A DNA stretch of 64,000 nucleotides from Schizophyllum amplum (taxonomy: Eukaryota; Basidiomycota; Agaricomycetes; Agaricales; Schizophyllaceae). Below are positions 57,147-64,000 of the stretch, in pieces (position 1 is the first letter of the stretch; every line of letters begins with the position of its first letter). The stretch is taken from NCBI GenBank assembly GCA_007026445.1, contig VDMD01000023.1, positions 62,001-126,000 of the forward strand. The letters run 5' to 3'. The notes below the pieces were generated by a model. That model was not told where the DNA came from. It saw nothing but the letters and a program-made list of their open reading frames with translations, and did not search any database. The position numbers and the translations under genes are program-made.

Positions 57147-58908
57147 TCATGAGCGGAGCACTTCTTTAACTTTCTGCCAAGCGCTCGAGAGCGAGCTCGC
57201 CATTTTCGACGTCCATGACCGGTCAAGAGAATAAACCGTACCGTTATCCGTAGTGTCCGTGGTCCGATCATCAGTGGATGATGTTGATGTTGTGTTTGAA
57301 CGGGTCCGGCCCTCTATGTCATCGGCGTACTGTTGTATGAGCTCCCGCTGGCGCGCAGTAAGAGACCTGAGAGGAGTGGTCAGCGTGTAGACCATGAGTT
57401 GGACCTCTGACGCCGCTTACCTCGGAAGCTGGACGGAGAATTTGACGAAGAGGCTGCCGGTCTCTCCGGTGAAAGTCGGAGCGACACCACGCCCCTTCAA
57501 CACCATCTCCTCGCCCTGCTGCGTGCAACTAGGCACGCGCACGTCCACGTCCCCTTCAAGTGTCGGGATGCGAACCTTGCCGCCAAGCAAAGCTGTATGC
57601 ATCGGTACCCGTGCTTCGTGGTATAGGTTGACGCCCTGGCGCGTGAAGACCTTTGACGGTGCCACCTTGATGCGCACGAGCAAGTCTCCCGTCGGGCCTT
57701 TACCCGAGATGGGTGAATCACCTGCACCGGGCACCCGCACCGTCATCCCGTCCTCGACACCTGTGCTCAAGATCAGCATACGCTTGGAGAAATCGGTAAA
57801 ACTGTAAGACCTTTCGGGATGTCCACCACGACTGTCTTCTTGATCCTGACTTTACCGACGCCACCACAGGAGCCACATTCGCCATTGCGTGGGATAGTGC
57901 TGCCCTGCCCCTTGCACACATTGCAGGTGGTGGCCATCTGGAAGCCCGAGTCGATCACGAATGTCCGTTGACCAGTCCTGAGCAGGCGGAACATGTCGAC
58001 TTCTTCATGCCCGCCTTCATTCCGCTTCCGGAACAACTGGCACACTCGACGATCGGCTGGACGGAGACGTTACGACGTGTGCCCTTGCATGACTCGAGGA
58101 AGGAAATGGAGATGGAGGACGTCAGGTCTTCACCCCGCATGTTGGCGCGACGTCCGCCGCCGCCGCCGCCAGCTCCGAACGAGGAAAAGAGCTCTTCAAA
58201 CAGCGAGCCCCCTCCTCGGCCTCCGCCTGCTTGAGCGCCAAATGCCTGGGCAAAGTCATGGAAGCCACCAAAGCCGCCGCCAAAGCCAGCGCCGCCTTGA
58301 CTGAACATATTGGGGTCGAATCCGGGCTGCTGAGAGGCGGATCCAAACTGGTCGTACGCCGCACGCTTCTTGTCATCTTTCAGGGTCTGCAATGTAGGAC
58401 AGGTGAGTGGTGTATGAAGGCCGGAATGAGAGGGGAGCGCACGTCGTAAGCTTCCTGAATTTCGACGAACTTCTCCTGTGCAGACTTGTCCTTGTTGGTG
58501 TCCGGATGAAATTTCCGTGCAAGCTAGGGGTGGGTGTGAGAGGAAGTGCGCGGATATGAGGGAGGGAGCGTACGGCGAAGTAAGCCTTCTTAATGTCCGC
58601 GGCGGAGGCCTTCGTGTCGACGCCTAGCGTTTTTGTAGGGATCTTTTGGCGCACCCAACGGAGATGTCGCGTGCAAGTACCGCTGCAGGAGAATGAGTTT
58701 GGGTGCCGTTATACATGTGTGTGTAGTGACGCACCCTGCTTGCGGGGGACCGTTTGGCAGTGTGCCGGAGCGTCCCACGGCTAGGCGCCTCTAGCCATTG
58801 GTTCCGGACGAAGGAGAAGGCGCGGCGACACTGGCGCGAGTGGGAGGCGGCGCAGGGAGCGGAGGCGAGAGCAGAGACGAGCGACTTGGACGGTAGACGC
58901 GGAGGCAT
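57147..58908 (-). CDS. MDJ1: Mitochondrial DnaJ-type chaperone Mdj1, with one apparent base deletion
   Basis: Type I Hsp40 that stimulates matrix Hsp70 in protein folding. The ATG at 58908 opens an arginine/serine presequence (MPPRLPSKSLVSALASAPC). The J domain is KTLGVDTKASAADIKKAYF with KFHPDTNKDK containing HPD. The Gly/Phe region is GGAGFGGGFGGFHDFAQAFG. Four zinc-binding repeats follow: CASCSGSG, CSACSGTG, CNVCKGQG and CGSCGGVG. The C-terminal substrate domains have GVEDGMTVRVPGAGDSPISG, GDLLVRIKVAPSKVFTRQG and VPMHTALLGGKVRIPTLEGD. Near 57977 one base is missing inside the second repeat. The frame written here ends KEVLRS. A downstream exon, SAKDTKSDDPPVDDEAEKKR, ending at 57021, fits better as the true tail if one G is missing at the donor near 57164. 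Confidence 0.92.
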
Positions 58909-59415
58909 GAGGAGATGATCAAACGGTGCCGGTGAGCAACCTGCGACTTCGCGTCGGCGCGATCAAAATTTATGTTGACACGTGTTGACTGCCTGATGTC
59001 GAGAATATTCGACAACGCGCGACGCGTCTTGCTCTTGTCCCCAACGTCGTCCACAACAGCGAGGTCGGACGTAGGTTCTACACTTCTGGGGCTCCTACGC
59101 TGTCTGCGATCCCAATTCTATTGCGGCGCCGATCCTCCGCTTTCGATGCTCGCTGGCTGACATGTCTTCCGGTGCTATGGCGGACATTTCAACTCACTGC
59201 TACGGCGTGCACTGTCTTACGTCGTCTTTCTCGAGACATTTGCATGTGCATACACCTGTCGGTCCAGACGCAGATCCCACTGCCGTCACAAAATCGGAGG
59301 AGGCGAGTAGATCTCACCCCATGTCCCTTCTTCACGAGGTCAGGGTATCGTGCAAGGCAAGCGCAAGACTGTAATAGGTCTGGGATATTCTCAGCGATGG
59401 GCATCCTATCTCGAT
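58909..59415. other. Intergenic region between Mdj1 start and SET gene stop
   Basis: About 507 bp with the Mdj1 promoter and the 3' end of the SET-protein gene. No additional feature recognised. Confidence 0.5.
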
Positions 59416-60044
59416 CTACAACTCCTCATCTCCGCCGGTCTGCGTCCTCGCTGTCCACCACCCTTTGCCGTACGACACCAGAATCTCTTCGCCTTTCTTG
59501 ATGCCGTCCGTCCCGCTCCAGATCGCAATACGCAACTCTCCAGAAGAGGCGACCCTCTCGTCCGTGAAGACCGCGTTGGGCTTTGGGCGGACCCCTCGAT
59601 AGTCGTTCACGAATCGCGCCTCGTTACCCGTCCTGCTGGCATCGATGCCGATGCTCACCCCGCTAGAGAATCGGTGGAGGCAGAGATCGTAGTCCGACTC
59701 GTTCCTCTCATCCGCGTGCACCTCGCCTACGGCTTTCTATTCAGTAGACGGCCCACGCTTGCGAGCAGATAGGTCGGCGGACCGATGTAGTAGAGTATGC
59801 GCGTTTTTGCCGGAATTTTCTTCGTTGCAAAGAGACCATACTGGCCTGCTGCTGGGTGCCCAGCTTCGCTAATGCGTCTGATTGCGACCCAGTGCCGGCT
59901 CGGCTCCTCAGCGTGGGACGAAGAAGTGGTAGTTGTGCCACGTATGAAGCCTCGTGCGGCTGTGTCGACAGAGCTATGGTATACATACGCCTCCGTGTAG
60001 CGCAAACTCGCTGGCCAGTTCGACGGCGGCGCTCTGGGCGCCAT
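59416..60044 (-). CDS. Small SET-domain protein (putative lysine methyltransferase)
   Basis: Compact protein that is almost entirely a SET domain. The likely start is the ATG at 60044 (MAPRAPPSNWPASLRYTEAY). The N-terminal SET half reads GQYGLFATKKIPAKTRILYY, then one short intron ending at a TAG acceptor gives IGEVHADERNESDYDLCLHR. The catalytic/SAM-binding half has GNEARFVNDYRGVRPKPNAV (the R-F-x-N-x motif that usually reads RFINHS), IWSGTDGIKKGEEILVSYG and a K-G-W-W end, with GEEILVSYG as the GEELxxxY motif. Stop at 59416-59418; about 190 residues. There is no pre-SET or post-SET cysteine cluster, so the target could be a histone or another protein. It is divergent from casein kinase II alpha, 161 bp between start codons. 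Confidence 0.82.
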
Positions 60045-60205
60045 CGCAGTACCTGGTGTGCAGCGGAAGTTCAACGTGAATTATCGAGAGAATGCGTGGG
60101 AAAATATTGCCCGCGCGCGATCAACCGACGGAGACGCAGCGGCTCCCGCGCCTGCTTTCGCTGCTCTTCCTGCGCCGCCGCCATCGTCCCACTCTTGCGA
60201 AATCG

Positions 60206-61612
<1,407 letters not shown>

Positions 61613-62420
61613 GCGGTGGCCTCTTCCCTGTAATGATCACCATGCTGAATTGGGTACCGTCGTGCTTTCGTTGTACTCGTAGAGCTATATTCCTGTATGT
61701 ATACCGTTCTTGCGAACATTTCTCCTGCTTCTTGCCCTGTAGATGCTGCGCGTTGCGAGTCCGACTCGCAAAGCAAGTATGGATGATCGTCTGCGTGCGA
61801 CCCGTGGGAAACGGTTGGGGGTCCGTGATGATGAACCGAGCATGCGTGAACTTGGAGAACATGAACCGTCATGTCATGCTTCGGCGTCACTCCAGGCTTC
61901 CTGCGCTCCTTTTATCCTGCTCTCATTTCAACGGCACCGCGGCACGCGCCTTGTTCTCGACATAAGCACTCCCCTTGACGCCCGCGCTCTCGCCGGCTTC
62001 TCGATTGACCCAACTCGAACTTCCGCGGCCCGCCCAAGAGCTCTGTCCACCCAGCGCTCTCCTGGCCCTTGTACGGCCGCACCACCCGCAGACAAGCGAC
62101 TGCCCATATTCAGCAGGCCTTGCGCTTATCGCAGGCACACTATCCCTCCTTCCCTCGAATAGGCACGCGCGCCTCGCTATCCAGATGGGCTCTCTAATTG
62201 AGAACCGCGCTACGCTGAGCGGGCAACGTCGAAGGACGCGCTTCTCGATTGCACTTGTTGTCTTCGCCGCATGGTGCGCTGTCTATTTGGATCGCTAGGG
62301 CTCGGCCGGGGAGGCTAACCTGTGGGTACTTAAAGCGCGGTCCTTGCCATGTTGTGCGGAAGCCCGCAAGGAAGGTCTTCACTCCAGCTTGTCGAGGTCT
62401 ACGCGCAACAGCTAGTCGAA
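61613..62420. other. Intergenic region upstream of the chitinase
   Basis: About 808 bp with the CK2 alpha 3' untranslated region and the chitinase promoter. A frame running from about 62249 through the chitinase gene is open by chance across its introns and is not a separate gene. Confidence 0.5.
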
Positions 62421-64000
62421 ATGCTGCTCAACACGAGAAAGTTTGCGCTCCTCGCAGCGGTCCTGCCGGTCATGCAGGCTCGGGCTGCATTCGACGGTTC
62501 GAGGTACGACAACGTGAGTATATGCATGCATCTATTCACCTGCGAGGACTCACGACTGTTCTAGATGGTCGTGTAAGATGGTCCGCTTTCATACGGGTCA
62601 GTCGCTCATTTTGCACAGCTACTGGGGTCAGAACTCCCGAGGTGCAGTCGATGGCACGGATACGGCCAACTTCCAGAAAGATATCAGCTTTTACTGCAAT
62701 GTCAGTCTTTCTCTTCGTTCGACCGCGCATTTATGTTGATAGCAATGCACAGGACGACAGCATCAACGTCCTACCGGTTTCATTCCTCAATGTCTTTTTC
62801 GGTACTGGAGGCGCGCCCGAGATGAATCTTGCAAACTCGTGCAACAATGTGGACAACGCGACGTTCTCTGGGACGAAGCTCCCCATCTGTACTGCTCTTG
62901 CCGATGATATCGAGTACTGCCAGAGCAAGGGCAAACTGGTTCCGCTGAGGTGTGTCGGGGTTCTGGATTTGGAGCATTCCAGTTTATCTTATGGTTCTTC
63001 AGCATCGGTGGTGCGACCGGCAGCGTCGGCTTCGAGTCAGACGACCAAGCAAGCACATTTGCGCAGACCATCTGGCGAGTCTCTGTGCTTCTGCGCCGAG
63101 GACGATATGGCTTACAACGACAATAGGGACATGTTCCTCGGCGGCTCCTCGGCCACTCGGCCTTTCGGCTCTGCCGTACTCGACGGTGAGTCCTTTGATA
63201 GGCAGATGAATGTCCTAGTAATGAGAGGCATCCACAGGTGTCGACCTTGACATCGAGGGTGGCTCTTCCGCGCACTACGATGTCTTTGTGAACAAGATCC
63301 GTTCCCTAGCAAGCGGTGCTAGCAAGAAGTATGGCCCGGCTTTCAAGGGCACAGCTCATTGAACTGACGCTCTAGGTCAGGTATTACGTGACGGCTGCCC
63401 CGCAGTGCGTGTATCCCGACGCCTCCCTCGGCGGGGTTTTGAATGCTGTTGCGTTCGACGCAGTTTACGGTACGTCGTCTTCTCGTATGAACATCGGTGA
63501 TCAGTCTTCGACTGATATTATCATAGTACAATTTTACAACAACCAGTGCGGACTCCCCAACTACGGCCAGGTCAACGTGAGAAATCCGACGCAGTCCCAA
63601 GCTTGGAAGCTGATAACGCTCTTCAGAATTGGAACTTCGGTATCTGGGACTACTGGGCCCGTCATGTCAGCCCGAACCCGAACGTCAAGGTCTACATTGG
63701 TGCCCCGGCTAGCACTGGTGCGGCTGGTTCTGGGTACGTTACGAGCGCAACCTTGAGCAGCATCGCGACTACGATGCGGAAGAGCTTTCCGTCATTCGGC
63801 GGTGTCATGCTATGTAAGTCTTCAATCTTTTTCGAAAACAAGCGTTTCTAAACGTTTCTTAGGGGACGCTTCTCAGGCAGTTTGTAAGCGATGCCGTGAA
63901 GGTCAAAAGGGGTCCTGTCGCTGATTTTCCACGCAGACAATGGCAACTACCACGTCCCTATAAAGTCGGCGTTGGTCGCGGCGGGCGGTACTGGATTCAC
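62421..64000 (+). CDS. GH18 endochitinase (class III), 3' end outside the window
   Basis: Secreted glycoside hydrolase family 18 enzyme cleaving beta-1,4-GlcNAc bonds of chitin, for wall remodelling or nutrition. The ATG at 62421 gives a signal peptide ([20 protein letters not shown], cleavage near ARA). The barrel reads [53 protein letters not shown] (substrate-binding SxGG strand), [20 protein letters not shown] and [10 protein letters not shown], the catalytic DxxDxDxE motif with its acid glutamate. Then [50 protein letters not shown] and GGVMLWDASQAVYNGNYHVP. The exon before IWDMFL appears to use a GC donor (intron 63075-63126). No stop is reached before 64000; any C-terminal linker, binding module or GPI signal would lie beyond. 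Confidence 0.93.

Noticed and set aside
62249..63250. Single open frame of 333 codons across the chitinase 5' half
   Set aside because: It runs through clear introns and out of the GH18 frame for much of its length; only the spliced model gives GH18 motifs.

Overview
This 64 kb window is nuclear DNA from a filamentous basidiomycete, most likely an Agaricomycete. The genes are protein-coding, GC-rich and closely packed. They are cut by many introns of about 45-70 nt with GTRNGT donors and YAG acceptors. Gene content is that of a fungus: sterol glucosyltransferase ATG26, a Zn2Cys6 factor, a SUR7-type membrane protein, Mtc1, Tim21 and an intron-rich histone H3. I cannot fix the genus. I see no transposon, CRISPR array, viral sequence or prokaryotic operon. 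Nearly all of it is conserved housekeeping sequence.

Layout: RPS27 (-, 0.2-0.7 kb); peroxisomal acyl-CoA thioesterase (-, 1.8-3.1); splicing factor SPF27 (-, 3.6-4.4) divergent from Mtc1 (+, 4.5-6.1); cytochrome oxidase subunit VIIc (-, 6.6-7.0); an uncharacterised 2OG-Fe(II) oxygenase (+, 7.7-9.2) convergent with sterol glucosyltransferase (-, 9.4-14.5), itself divergent from a SUR7-family protein (+, 14.8-15.9); an intron-containing tRNA-Lys(CUU) (-, 16.3); a C2H2 factor (+, 17.1-18.2); a Zn2Cys6 factor (-, 19.1-22.2) divergent from an ACS-family MFS permease (+, 22.5-24.9); MED6 (+, 25.9-27.1) convergent with AP-3 sigma (-, 27.3-28.1); ecdysoneless/SGT1 (-, 28.4-31.5); Tim21 (-, 31.7-33.0) divergent from histone H3 (+, 33.3-33.9); an ER TPR/J-domain co-chaperone (-, 34.4-36.2); an Aim18-type chalcone-isomerase-fold protein (-, 36.5-37.6) divergent from proteasome activator BLM10/PSME4 (+, 37.8-45.4); a tandem CCCH zinc-finger protein (+, 47.6-49.8); choline/ethanolamine kinase (-, 51.0-52.5); a DHA2-type MFS exporter (-, 53.5-56.0); mitochondrial DnaJ Mdj1 (-, 57.1-58.9); a small SET protein (-, 59.4-60.0) divergent from casein kinase II alpha (+, 60.2-61.6); and a GH18 chitinase cut by the window end (+, 62.4-64.0).

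The genes do not form one pathway. The only pair whose arrangement suggests a regulatory link is the Zn2Cys6 factor and the permease, which share a 290-bp upstream region. Several other unrelated gene pairs also share short upstream regions (91-290 bp), so divergence alone is weak evidence.

One feature affects use of this sequence. MED6 and the ER J-protein can be read as full-length conserved proteins only if a single base is restored at about six and eight places respectively. Tim21, BLM10 and Mdj1 need the same at one or two places, and choline kinase has one surplus base. All but one of the shifts are one missing base, while long genes such as ATG26 read cleanly. I interpret this as deletion-biased consensus error in patches, not gene death. 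I found no clear undescribed system. The best leads are a cluster of four ACGCGT boxes in the BLM10/Aim18 promoter, an extra residue in the histone H3 tail, the TF-permease pair, and candidate GC-AG introns.
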